This document shows, piece by piece, positions 25,133-36,800 of a stretch of 64,000 nucleotides of DNA. Numbering within the stretch: the first letter of the stretch is position 1; every line of letters begins with the position of its first letter. The position numbers and the translations under genes were made by a program. Location of the stretch: the NCBI RefSeq assembly GCF_018294505.1, contig NC_057810.1:703897622-703961621 (forward strand). The letters are read 5' to 3'. This DNA comes from Triticum aestivum (Eukaryota > Streptophyta > Magnoliopsida > Poales > Poaceae). A model generated the notes under the pieces. It was not told where the DNA came from and ran no database searches. It was given only the letters and a program-made list of their open reading frames with translations.

Positions 25133-26420
25133 CGCAGGCGACTCGCTCGGGTTTCGGTCGAAGATGCTAGTTAGCTGTAGCATCCCATTAGTCTTCTGTG
25201 AGTTTTTCGAGGTTTCCTTTCCTTCTTTTTTTTGTTTTTCTTCCACTTTCCTTATATATTTTCTTTCAAATATGTAATTTTATGTCTATTGCTTTCATAC
25301 ACATTGTACATTTTTAGTATTCATCTAAAAGATTTTTATATAGTTTTAACTTTTTTTTCAAACATATATTTTGACGTCTAATTTTTACATGTACATCGCA
25401 CATTGTTCTGATCCATGTCAAACATTTTTATACATGTTTAACATTTTTTAAATCAGTGGAACATTTTCGTTCATAATATAATCATTTTAAAAAAAATTCC
25501 ATGTGTATGTTTTTAACGACTGAACATTTTTTAAGTTGTCAACATTGTTTTGAAGTTATGCTAACAAAATATTTACACCGGGCTAACATTTTTGAATTGT
25601 CATTTTAATTATTCGAAGTAAATTAAGTTTGGGAATATATGTATTCTAAAATATATTAAAAACTACAAACGTAAGTAACAAACATGAAAGTTGGGTTGGC
25701 CATTACTTGCGGCTGGAAATATTCGGCCGGCCCACCAGTGCCTCCTTGACATGAGTGTACGGTAGGTCATGCTCTAAGCAAGTCAAAAGCGAAATCACTA
25801 GTTAAGGGTCACCCCTTGCAAAAGTCACTTCTTTGGTGTTCACAAGTAGGTACACTATATACGCATCACTTGTCGCAACCTGAGAGTTTTCACTTTTTTC
25901 ATAAATATGTTTATTTAAAATAAATTATCTTTTGAACCGTACATCTAAATACCGTATCATTTACATCATTTGGCTTCACACCCGAGATCTTTGAAACTAG
26001 ATCTAATTTTAATAGGTTTTGCCGAACTTCTTTTTCATGAAAAAATAGAAGCAGAATTTTCATCCAAAAAAAACAAAACCCAAAAACCAACAACCAAAAA
26101 ATGAATACTCCAGAAGGAAAAAAAAGCAGTTCCTTTTTTTGTTTGGGGGGGGGGGGGAGCACAGACTTTGCTTCTCGCGGAAGCACATGTTACGTCAATG
26201 CTTCTCGGGGAAGCAAGTTTGTGCTTCCATGAGAAACACACAACTATGCTTCTCATAGAAGCACATTTTTTATTCAATACCTAGGGAAACCAAGCAAAAT
26301 CCGAAAAGCCAAATAATACCAGAAAAATTATCTGAAACCCAGAATACGTACTGAAAAAATGACGAGTAACGGTTGGTCAGTTTGTTTAGAGGGAACATGG
26401 TCACTTTATTCAATCAAAAT
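25133..26420. repeat. Duplicated segment, copy B
   Basis: This is the second direct copy of the sequence at 23068-24362. It differs by an extra ~70 bases (about 26158-26225) made of alternating gaagcac / gcttct pieces that can form hairpins. Homology ends near 26420. The start-to-start distance of about 2065 bp would also fit a tandem duplication whose second unit is truncated. Confidence 0.75.
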
Positions 26421-26606
26421 AAAAGGTGCAATCATAGTGTCATGCGGCTGTATAAGCCAATTGTGGCGACCGTGAGCTTCCATGTTGGATGGTCTACCCT
26501 CATGAATTATTCTAACTTCTTCGAAGTCCTGCCGACGAAGCTTGATCTCTTGCGGCATAGGGCTGTATAAACACACGGTTCCTTCATTGATTTGTTGGAA
26601 CAACAC
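26406..26606 (-). pseudogene. RNase H-like (RVT_3) C-terminal fragment
   Basis: The 66-residue frame has the layout of the C-terminal end of plant RNase H-like domains (RVT_3): EIKLRRQDFEEVRIIHEGR, then SNMEAHG, then a W-L-x-x-P tail. The catalytic N-terminal part is missing. The frame ends close to copy B, and an AATAAAG on the minus strand follows it. Such fragments derive from LINE-like or RNase H pseudogenes. This is too short to be functional. Confidence 0.5.
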
Positions 26607-26891
26607 CTTAGTTTTTTTTTAGTTAAATCACATTGTTTCTTTTTTTCTTTTTGAGGGGAAGTTGTTGCTCCCAGCATAGTCGCAATTTTGGAGGCTCACA
26701 GCCCGCGAAGATTTGATGGGCCAGACGCGCCAGTAGCTCGCAGGTAACCATATCGTCCAACAACGCGGCCCACGGGATTCTCAAAGAAATAAAACAAGGC
26801 GGCCCACGGGATGCAGAGCGCGCAGCGGATTTGAAAACTCTGCCGGTGGACGTCCGTCCCTATCCAGAACGAAGACTGTCCCTATCTCCAT

Positions 26892-26916
26892 TAGCAGCAG
26901 CAGCAGCAGCAGCAGC
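26892..26916. repeat. AGC trinucleotide microsatellite
   Basis: A perfect run of eight AGC units, starting after ccatt and ending before aagaagagc. It is expected to be polymorphic in length. Confidence 0.9.
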
Positions 26917-28578
26917 AAGAAGAGCAGTACTACAGTACTACTGGGTGAGTAGGAGCAGGGGGAGGCTCGAGTAGCTATAGTCCGTCGTGCTGCTGCTGCT
27001 ACTGCCAGCAAGCATCGTAGCAGCAGCGGCAGACTGACGGCGACAACCGAAGCACGTACAGCAAGCAGATGGCCAAAAGGTAGCAACAGTGTGACCGTGC
27101 GAGACGTCCTCCGGACTAGACGATATACTACTGCTTTGTTCACCGGTGCGAGCTCGTGTCGTGTTGGCTCCGACTGGCTGATAAACCGAAAAGCACACGG
27201 CACGGGGGAGCGTCCACTCCATTGCTCTCCGCTGCAGGTGCAAGCAAGCAATGGCAGTGAGGCAGACACAAAGCTGCCGGCCGGGGCATGCAGCAATGCA
27301 GCGGCCAGCACGTCCAGTGTGGCGCGGGCACGTGTACGTTGCCGCCGGCGAAAAAGCACCACGCCAGCCAAACCACGACACAGGGCCAACTAATCAATCA
27401 ATAATCGAGCGTGTGCGTGGAGAGCTTTCTCGATTGCACTGTACGTACGTACTCCTGCAGTCCTACTGGCCTGCTGCTACGATGTGTACGTACTCATTTT
27501 TCTAGTACGATATTATGGGGTGTATGCGCGGCAGTTTTCTCTCCATTTCTACTCGCGCATGCGTCTAGGCGTGCCGACGGTGGTAGTAGTTCACGAGAGC
27601 CGCTCACGTGCACCGGGCAGGGCAGGCCAGTGGCTGATCCGGTGAGCTCACTCACTCGCCCGCCGGCCAGCCTTCCTCATCCGACTCGCGCGCAGGCAAA
27701 AGATACACCGCCCATTTCTGGGCCTCTGTCCCGAAAGCCAGCGGCTCCCAAGGCGTGCAAGTGGAACCCGTCCGGCCGGCCAGCGGGCATCGCCGTCATC
27801 ATCGCACACGACGCACGGAGGCGTACGTTGGCATGGATATTATGGGGCCCGGCCGGCGAGCTTGAATCCCCAAAGCCAAACAGTCTCGCATGTAGCATTG
27901 CAGCTAGTCAGAGCTCTGAGGCCCTGCCATGAGCTTGCTGTCAGTGCTCTCTGGCATGTGCCAAATGGCGCTTATACCCCCGACTACCCGCCCTCCCCTC
28001 TCACCTGCTGGCTGTTACGTGGCCGCCTACGGCCAAGGAGAGAGGAGTAGGAGGCGTGAGGGAAATGGGAAAGGGATGGCGGCAAGCAAAGCCACGCCTC
28101 GCTGCGCACGAGACGCGCCGGGGCAGCAGCGGACACGACGTACGGACCCCGCCTCCCCAAGCGTACGCGCGCCCGACCCTAGCACCATGGCCCGCGTGTC
28201 ATCGTCGTGGCATGCGTTTACTGGGGACGGGCCGATGCGAGAGGATGAGCCAAGAGCATTCGTGCTCCCGAGGAGTACAGGAGCACGCCTGGAGATAGAG
28301 ACCACCGGATAACGAGACACGAACACAGGATAAGACACTAACCCCCTTTTTTTTTTCTTTTCCGGGACAGGACACTAACCCGTGTACGTACATGACCCAC
28401 TCGTGTACAGGTACTAGGAGCACTTTAGCTAACCAACCCGGCGGGAGGTTGCAGAGAGCAGGCGCCAAGGGAGTACAGTGCTGCTGCTGTAGCGACGCCG
28501 TCTCTCTGTTTCGTAGCCAAAGCAGCAGCTGCTGCTGTAGCGACGCTGTGTCTCTCTGCTGCTCTGCCTGCCTGCAAT

Positions 28579-28853
28579 TATACCTGCCCATGGGAAGCCC
28601 GGCCCGGCCGGCCCGAAAAAGCCCGACCCAGGCTCGGGTCTAGATTTTGTGCTCGAAGGCCGGGCCCGGGCCCGTCGTTTTTGCATTTTTCTGAAGGTTG
28701 GGTCGGGCCGGCCCGAAGCCCGACAGGCTTTTAGATGTTCGGGCCGGGCTCAGGCCCAGGAAACAGGCCCGATGGCCGGGGCCGGGCCCGTGGCTGGGTT
28801 TTTTGCGTCCGGCTTGGCTAGGCCCGGCCCGGCCCGAGGTATGGCCAGGTATA
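28579..28853. mobile_element. GC-rich MITE with 13-bp inverted ends
   Basis: The left end is tatacctgcccat and the right end atggccaggtata, inverted repeats with one mismatch. The interior is made of inverted ggcccggcccgg blocks, so the whole 275-bp unit can fold back. Small non-coding fold-back elements of this GGCCCGGCCC type are widespread in grasses and usually assigned to hAT-like MITEs (family knowledge). A clear target duplication outside the ends is not evident. Confidence 0.6.
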
Positions 28854-28875
28854 CCCCTCTCTTTCAGTTTACAGG

Positions 28876-29066
28876 GCGTGCGCGTACCTCTAGGTCGTTA
28901 ATTTGACCAACCTAATACAAGTCATATATTACAAAAAATATACAAATATAAACTTCAGATGTTCTATTTTCAAACGCTATAATTTTTGTGTTATATAATT
29001 TATATTAGGGTGATAAAATTGACAACCTAGGTATACGCGTAGAACTTGTAAACTGATACGGAGGTA
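28876..29066. mobile_element. AT-rich MITE, Stowaway/mariner-like
   Basis: The left part cgcgtacctctaggtcgttaa pairs with the right part ttgacaacctaggtatacgcg, and the inner arms (cctaatacaagt... / ...tttatattaggg) also pair. The right border reads tgatacggaggtag, like the cggaggga end of Triticeae Stowaway elements. The left TIR is not intact. Confidence 0.55.
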
Positions 29067-29567
29067 GTAGTAAATAAATAAATACTCATACATGTCCATG
29101 CTCCATCTCCATGCGCATTTGGTGTGTTGGAGACGATCGAGGTCGAAGCCGTTATTCGTTGAGCACGCGGGGAGGCCAACGGAGCCAGCCGGACGCCGCC
29201 ACGCGCCCCGACGCCGGAGTTAAAACGCTTCCGTGTTCTCGGCCCCGGGGCCCGGCCGGTCTCATCGTCTCGGGGTGCATGCACCTCCACGGCGCGGCCT
29301 CCCGCATGCATGGATACGTAGACGGCAGTCTCGGATCCGTTGCTCCAACTAGCACAATGGCCGCTGCAGCGGTACGAGCGAGCGAGCGGAAACTGGCAAA
29401 TGGCCGGTCGTTCGCCGCCGTGGAACGGCCGGAGTGACGGCACGATCGCCGGCCGGCCGGGGCATCGCGTTCGATCGCATGCAACGAGCTCATTTATGCC
29501 CGTGTACCTTGTGTCGGGTTCAATGGTGCTGCGATCGACCTTGGCGGGATGCAACACTGGTCACCGC

Positions 29568-29773
29568 TGTAAAATAACTTGGAAAGAATCTTTTTCTCGG
29601 GCCGCAGTTTTATTTATACAGATGATGTCTTGGCTTACAAGTAGATCGATCAAGAGTTTGATCGAGAGTTTATAGAGAAGGTCGGTAACGAGAGGGAGAA
29701 ACAGAAGAAGAGATAAAATAGGTTTACAGAAGTTTAAACCTCTAGTCCTATCTTATTACAAAGTATTTCAACA
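29568..29773 (-). repeat. Element W 3' LTR
   Basis: This 206-bp LTR differs from its partner at 54798-55008 by a few substitutions and small indels near gaatcttttt. Confidence 0.9.
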
Positions 29774-29783
29774 CTCCCCCTCA
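29774..29783 (-). other. Element W polypurine tract
   Basis: Directly inside the 3' LTR the minus strand reads TGAGGGGGAG, a standard copia plus-strand primer. Confidence 0.8.
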
Positions 29784-29791
29784 ATCTGAAC

Positions 29792-30791
29792 CTAAGGAAC
29801 ACCAAGGTTGAGATTGTGCTTGAACTCCTCAAGCCTTCTCATAGTAAGTGGTTTTGTGAAGCCATCAGCCAATTGATCACCAGTAGGAATAGACTTTATG
29901 TCAAGTAGCTTACGTGTTACTCTTTCTCTGACAAAATGGAAATTAACTTCGATATGCTTTGTGCGTGCATGAAAAATAGGATTAGCTGAAAGATAGGTTG
30001 CACCAAGATTATCACACCATAATCTAGCAGCTCGCGGAGTTTTAACTCCAAGTTCATAAAGCAATGTTTGTATCCACATCACTTCGGCCGTAGCGTTTGC
30101 TAGAGCTTTATACTCAGCCTCAGTGCTAGACCTTGAGACTGTAGCCTGTTTTCTTGCACTTCATGATATAAGATTTGTTCTCAGGAACACAGCAAATCCA
30201 CCTGTGGAGCTTCTATCATCAGCACACCCTGCCCAATCTGCATCAGAGTAGGCAGACACGAGCATAGAGGGAGACTTGACAATTCTTAGACCAAGTTCTC
30301 CTGAAAACCTGAGATACCTCACAATCCTTTTAACTGCAGTCCAATGAACATTAGTAGGTGCATGTAAATACTGGCATACTTTATTCACTGAATAAGAGAT
30401 GTCAGGACGTGTAAGAGTTAAATATTGCAATGCACCTACAACACTTCTATAGTTCGTTGCATCCTCGGATCCAAGAGCCTCTCCACTATCAATGGTGAGT
30501 TTTTCTAAAGTTGAAATAGGTGTACTTACAGGCTTGCAATTTTCCAATCCAACTCTCTTGAGAATGTCATTGACATATTTTTCCTGTGACAGAAGTATAC
30601 CATCTCTCACCTGTTTAACTTCTATACCAAGAAAGTAATGTAGAGCACCCAAATCCTTAAGAGCAAACTCCATCTTTAAATCCTTAAGCAAACAAGTGGT
30701 AGCATCTGGACTTGAACTAGCAACAATTATATCATCAACATATACAAGAACAAATATAGTGACATTGCCCTTGTTGTAAAGAAATAATGAG
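29792..30791 (-). pseudogene. Element W pol, C-terminal half (RT end and RNase H)
   Basis: This is the part of pol left of the Angela insertion. The RT catalytic YVDDIIVAS lies near 30740, followed by [14 protein letters not shown] (about 30650) and the connection domain to [11 protein letters not shown] (about 30250). A frame disruption near 30160 separates it from the RNase H end, which has [19 protein letters not shown] and LADGFTKPL and stops near 29792. Domain order matches its partner segment at 51075-54703. Confidence 0.85.
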
Positions 30792-30796
30792 GTATC

Positions 30797-32528
30797 TGTT
30801 GGAAATATGCCCTAGAGGCAATAATAAAAGGGATTATTATTATATTTCCTTGTTCATGATAATTGTCTTTTATTCATGCTATAATTGTATTATCCGGAAA
30901 TCGTAATACACGTGTGAATACATAGACCACAATACGTCCCTAGTAAGCCTCTAGTTGACTAGCTCGTTGGTCAACAGATAGTCATGGTTTCCTGACTATG
31001 GACATTAGATGTTGTTGACAACGGGATCACATCATTAGGAGAATGATGTGATGGACAAGACCCAATCCTAAGCATAGCACAAGATCGTGTAGTTCGTTTT
31101 GCTAGAGCTTTTCCAATGTCAAGTATCTTTTCCTTAGACCATGAGATCATGTAACTCCCGGATACCGTTGGAGTGCTTTGGGTGTACCAAACGTCACAAC
31201 GTAACTGGGTGACTATAAAGATGCACTACAGGTATCTCCGAAAGTGTCTGTTGGGTTGACACGGATCGAGACTGGGATTTGTCACTCCGTATGATGGAGA
31301 GGTATCTCTGGGCCCACTCGGTAATGCATCATCATAATGAGCTCAAAGTGACCAGGTGTTTGGTCACGGGATCATGCATTATGGTACGAGTAAAGTGACT
31401 TGCCGGTAACGAGACTGAACGAGGTATTGGGATACCGACGATCGAGTCTCGGGCATGTAACGTACCGATTGACAAAGGGAATTGTATACGGGGTTGATTG
31501 AATCCTCGACATCGTGGTTCATCCGATGAGATCATCGAGGAGCATGTGGGAGCCAACATGGGTATCTAGATCCCGCTGTTGGTTATTGACCGGAGAGCCA
31601 TCTCGGTCATGTCTGCATGTCTCCCGAACCCGTAGGGTCTACACACTTAAGGTTCGATGACGCTAGGGTTATTAGGAAGACTTGTATGTGATTACCGAAT
31701 GTTGTTCGGAGTCCCGGATGAGATCCCGGACGTCACGAGGAGTTCCGGAATGGTCCGGAGGTGAAGATTTATATATGGGAAGTTGTCATACGGACACCGG
31801 AAAGTTTTGGGGGCATATCGGTATTGTACCGGGGCCACCGGAGGGGTTCCGGGGGTCCACCGGGAGGGGCCACCCCTCTCGGAGGGCCTCATGGGCCGCA
31901 AGGGGCAGGGAACCAGCCCCTGGAGGGCTAGGAGCTCCCCCCCTTGGGCCCATGTGCCTAGGGTTGGGGGGGGGGGAACCCCAGTGGGGGCGCCTCCCTT
32001 GCTTGGGGGGCAAGCCCCCCTCCCTGGCCGCCGTCCCCCTCTAGATCTCATCTAGAGGGGGCCGGCTCCCTTCCCCCTTCCCCTATAAATAGAGGGGCGA
32101 GGGGAGGGCTGAATACCTGATCCAAGGCGCAGCCCCTCCCCTCCCCAACACCTCTCCTCCTTCGTTGAGTGCTTGGCGAAGCCCTGTCGGAGTACTGCCT
32201 CTCCACCATCATCACGCCGTCGTGCTGCTGCTGGAGCCTTCTTCCTCAACCTCTCCTTCCCCCTTGCTGGATCAAGAAGGAGGAGACGTCGTCCGCTCCG
32301 TACGTGTGTTGAACGCAGAGGTGCTGTCCGTTCAGCACTTGGTCATCGGTGATTTGGATCACGGCGAGTACGACTCCATCATCCCCGTTCCCTTGAACGC
32401 TTCCGCACGCGATCTACAAGTGGTATGTAGATGCTTCCCTATCCTATCACTCGTTGCTTAGATGAACTCATAGATGGATCTTGGTGAAACCATAGGATTT
32501 TTTTAATTTTCTACAACGTTCCCCAACA
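30797..32528 (+). repeat. Angela 5' LTR (1732 bp)
   Basis: It starts tgttggaaatatgcc and ends gttccccaaca. It is nearly identical to the 3' LTR, with scattered single-base differences. A candidate TATA region (ctataaatagagg) lies at about 32082-32094. GC-rich frames at 31690-32050 are LTR sequence, not genes. Confidence 0.95.
32082..32094 (+). promoter_or_regulatory. Angela LTR TATA box
   Basis: The sequence ctataaatagagg sits in the 3' third of the LTR, where BARE-type elements start transcription. The same box occurs in the 3' LTR near 39014-39026. Confidence 0.65.
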
Positions 32529-32529
32529 G

Positions 32530-32542
32530 TGGCATCATGAGC
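32530..32542 (+). other. Angela primer-binding site (tRNA-iMet type, diverged)
   Basis: One base after the LTR the sequence is tggcatcatgagc, similar to the canonical TGGTATCAGAGC but with substitutions and an extra base. Priming may be weakened. Confidence 0.75.
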
Positions 32543-33822
32543 TAGGTCTATGCGTAGTTCTCTATTGCACGAGTAGAACACAATTTTGTTGTGGGCGTAG
32601 ATCTTGTCAACTTGCTTGCCGCTACTAGTGTTTTCTTGCTTCAGCGGTATTGTGGGATGAAGCGGCCCGGACCGACCTTACATGTACGCTTACGTGAGAC
32701 AGGTTCCACCGACTGACATGCACTAGTTGCATAAGGTGGCTAGCGGCTGTCTATCTCTCCTACTTTAGTTGGAGCAGATTCGACGAATGAAGGGTAAATA
32801 GAAGTTTACAAAATCACGTTGTGGTTATTCGTAGGTAAGAAAACGTTCTTGCTAGAACCCAATTGCAGCCACGTAAAAGATGCAGCAACAATTAGAGGAC
32901 GTCTAACTTGTTTTTGCAGCAATTGTCATGTGATGTGATATGGCTAGAAGTTGTGATGAATGATGAATGATATATTGTGATGTATGAGATCATATTCTTG
33001 TAATAGGAATCACGACTTGCATGTCGATGAGTATGACAACCGGCAGGAGCCATAGGAGTTGTCCTTATTTTTTGTATGACCTGCGTGTCATTGAAGAACG
33101 CCATGTAAATTACTTTACTTTATTGCTAAACGCGTTAGCCATAGAAGTAGAAGTAGTCGTTGGCGTGACAACTTCATGAAGACACGATGATGGAGATCAT
33201 GATGATAGAGATCATGGTGTCATGCCGGTGACGAAGATGATCATGGAGCCCCGAAGATGGAGATCGAAGGAGCTATATGATATTGGCCATATCATGTCAC
33301 TACTTTATATAATTGCATGTGATGTTTATTATGTTTATACATCTTGTTTACTTAGAACGACGGTAGTAAATAAGATGATCCCTTATAATAATTTCAAGAA
33401 AGTGTTCCCCCTAACTGTGCGCCGTTGCTAAAGTTCGTCGTTTCGAAGCACCACGTGATGATCGGGTGTGATAGATCCTTACATTCACATACAACGGGTG
33501 TAAGACAGTTTTACACATGCAGAAACACTTAGGGTTAACTTGACGAGCCTAGCATGTACAGACATGGCCTCGGAACACAAGAGACCGGAAGGTCGAACAT
33601 GAGTCGTATGGAAGATACGATCAACATGAAGATGTTCACCGATGATGACTAGTCCGTCTCACGTGATGATCAGACAGGGCCTAGTCGACTCGGATCGTGT
33701 AACACTTAGATGACTAGAGGGATGTCTAATCTGAGTGGGAGTTCATTAAATAATTTGATTAGATGAACTTAATTATCATGAACTTAGTCTAAAAACCTTT
33801 GCAAATATGTCTTGTAGATCAA
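32543..33822 (+). other. Angela untranslated leader
   Basis: About 1.3 kb separates the primer site from the gag ATG. This long leader is typical of BARE/Angela elements, where dimerisation and packaging signals reside (family knowledge). No credible ORF is present. Confidence 0.7.
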
Positions 33823-36800
33823 ATGGCCAACGCTCATGTCAACATGAACTTCAATGCGTTCCTAGAGAAAACCAAGCTGAAAGATGATGGCAGCAACTAT
33901 TCGGACTAGGTCCAGAACCTGAGGATCATCCTCATAGCAGCCAAGAAAGATTATGTCCTAGAAGCACCGCTAGGTGAAGCACCCATCCCAGAGAACCAAG
34001 ACGTTATGAACACTTGGCAGTCACGTGCTGATGATTACTCCCTCGTTCAGTGCAGCATGCTTTACAGCTTAGAACCGGGGCTCCAAAAGCGTTTTGAGCG
34101 ACACGGAGCATATGAAATGTTCGAGGAGCTAAAAATGGTTTTTCAAGCTCATGCCCGGGTCGAGAGATATGAAGTCTCCGACAAGTTCTATAGTTGTAAG
34201 ATGGAGGAAAACAGTTCAGTCAGTGAGCACATACTCAAAATGTCTGGGTTGCACAACCGCCTGTCCCAGCTGGAGATCAACCTCCCGGACGAGGCGGTCA
34301 TTGACAGAATCCTTCAGTCGCTCCCACCGAGCTACAAGAGCTTTGTGTTGAACTACAATATGCAGGGGATGGTGAAGACCATTCCTGAAGTATTTTCAAT
34401 GCTGAAGTCAGCAGAGGTTGAAATCAAGAAAGAACATCAAGTGTTGATGGTCAATAAGACCACTAAATTTAAGAAGGGCAAGGGTAAGAAGAACTTCAAG
34501 AAGGACGGCAGAGATGTTGCCGCGCCCGGTAAGCCAGTTGCCGGGAAGAAGTCAAAGAATGGACCCAAGCCTGAGACTGAGTGCTTTTATTTCAAAGGGA
34601 AGGGTCACTCGAAGCAGAACTGCCCCAAATACTTAGTGGACAAGAAGGCCGGCAACACTAAAGCAGGAGCTGCGGAATAAGCGGAGACTGGCGAAGGACG
34701 AGGTGACGATGCGAGTCGGGAATGGTTCCAAGGTCGATGTGATCGCCGTCGGCATGCTACCTCTACATTTACCTACGGGATTAGTTTTAAACCTCAATAA
34801 TTGTTATTTAGTGGCAAGTTTGAGCATGAACATTGTATCTGGATCTCGTTTGATGCGAGATGGCTACTCATTTAAATCCGAGAATAATGGTTGTTCTATT
34901 TATATGAGAGATATGTTTTATGGTCATGCCCTGATGGTCAATGGTTTATTCTTAATGAATCTCGAACGTAATGTTACACATATTCATAGTGTGAATACCA
35001 AAAGATGTAAAGTTGATAACGATAGTCCCACATACTTGTGGCACTGCCGCCTTGGTCACAGGTGTCAAGCGCATGAAGAAGCTCCATACTGATGGACTTT
35101 TAGAGTCTCTCGATTATGAATCATTTGACACGTGCGAACCATGCCTCATGGGTAAAATGACCAAGACTCCGTTCTCCGGAACAATGGAGCAAGCAACCAA
35201 CTTATTGGAAATCATACATACCGATGTGTGCGGTCCAATGAGCGTTGAGGCTCGCGGAGGATATCGTTATGTTCTCACTCTCACTGATGACTTGAGTAGA
35301 TATGGGTATGTCTACTTGATGAAACACAAGTCTGAGACCTTTGAAAAGTTCAAGGAATTTCAGAATGAGGTAGAGAATCAACGTGACCGAAAGATAAAGT
35401 TCCTACGATCAGATCGTGGAGGAGAATATTTAAGTCACGAATTTGGTACACACTTAAGGAAATGTGGAATTGTTTCACAACTCACGCCGCCTGGAACACC
35501 TCAGCGTAACGGTGTGTCCGAACGTCGTAATCGCACTCTATTGGATATGGTGCGATCTATGATGTCTCTTACCGATTTACCGCTATCATTTTGGGGATAC
35601 GCTCTAGAGACAGCTACATTCACTTTAAATAGGGCACCGTCTAAATCCGTTGAGACACCGTATGAATTTTGGTTTGGGAAGAAACCTAAGCTGTCATTTC
35701 TAAAAGTTTGGGGATGTGATGCTTATGTCAAGAAACTTCAACCTGAAAAGCTCGAACCCAAGTCGGAAAAATGCGTCTTCATAGGATACCCTAAGGAAAC
35801 CATTGGGTATACCTTCTACCTTAGATCCGAAGGCAAGATCTTTGTTGCCAAGAACGGATCCTTTCTGGAAAAAGAGTTTCTCTCGAAAGGAGTAAGTGGA
35901 AGGAAAGTAGAACTCGATGAAGTACTACCTCTTGAACCGGAAAGTAGTGCAGCTCAGGAAAATGTTCCTGTGGTGCCTACACCGACTGGAGAGGAAATTA
36001 ATGATGATGATCAAGGTACTTCGGATCAAGTTGCTACTGAACTTCGTAGGTCCACGAGGACACGTTCCACACCAGAGTGGTATGGCAACCCTGTCCTAGA
36101 AATCATGTTGTTAGACAACGGTGAACCTTCGAACTATGAAGAAGCGATGGCGGGCCCAGATTCCAACAAATGGCTTGAAGCCATGCAATCCGAGATAGAA
36201 TCCATGTACGAAAACAAAGTATGGACTTTGACTGACTTGCCCAATGATCGGCGAGCGATAGAAAACAAATGGATCTTTAAGAAGAAGACAGACGCAGATG
36301 GTAATGTCACCATCTATAAAGCTCGACTTGTCGCTAAGGGTTATCGGCAAGTTCAAGGGATTGACTGCGATGAGACTTTCTCTACCGTAGCGAAGCTTAA
36401 ATCCGTCCAAATCATGTTAGCAATTGCCGCATACTATGATTATGAGATATGGCAGATGGACGTCAAAACGGCATTCCTTAACGGTTATCTTAAGGAAGAG
36501 TTGTATATGATGCAGCCGGAAGGTTTTGTCGATCCTAAGAATGCTAACAAAGTATGCAAGCTCCAGTGATCCACTTATGGGCTGGTGCAAGCATCTTGGA
36601 GTTGGAACATTCGCTTTGATGAGATGATCAAAGTGTTTGGGTTTATGCAGACTTATGGAGAATCCTGCGTTTACAAGAAAGTGAGTGGGAGCTCTGTAGC
36701 ATTTCTCATATTATATGTAGATGACATACTTTTGATGGGAAATGATATGTAATTCTTGGACAGCATTAAGGCCTACTTGAATAAGTGTTTTTCAATGAAG

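Larger units (their letters stand above)
26607..29567. other. GC-rich, probably low-copy intergenic DNA
   Basis: Base composition shifts to high GC with frequent CG, cgtacgta runs and homopurine blocks, unlike the transposons around it. Many overlapping open frames exist on both strands, as expected for high GC. None has a recognisable domain, and they shadow each other. The stretch ends at the insertion site of element W, and the pre-insertion sequence continues at 55009. It could be a gene-proximal or promoter region, but I find no convincing exon. Confidence 0.5.

Noticed and set aside
26781..28690. Several overlapping frames of 80-200 codons in the GC-rich island
   Set aside because: They overlap on both strands, lack domains and show poly-Leu or Ser runs from the AGC microsatellite. 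High GC explains their length.
31690..32060. Gly/Pro-rich frames in the Angela LTR (also 38615-39052, 11182-11484 and 21570-22220)
   Set aside because: All lie in GC-rich parts of LTRs, recur in each LTR copy and overlap frames on the opposite strand.
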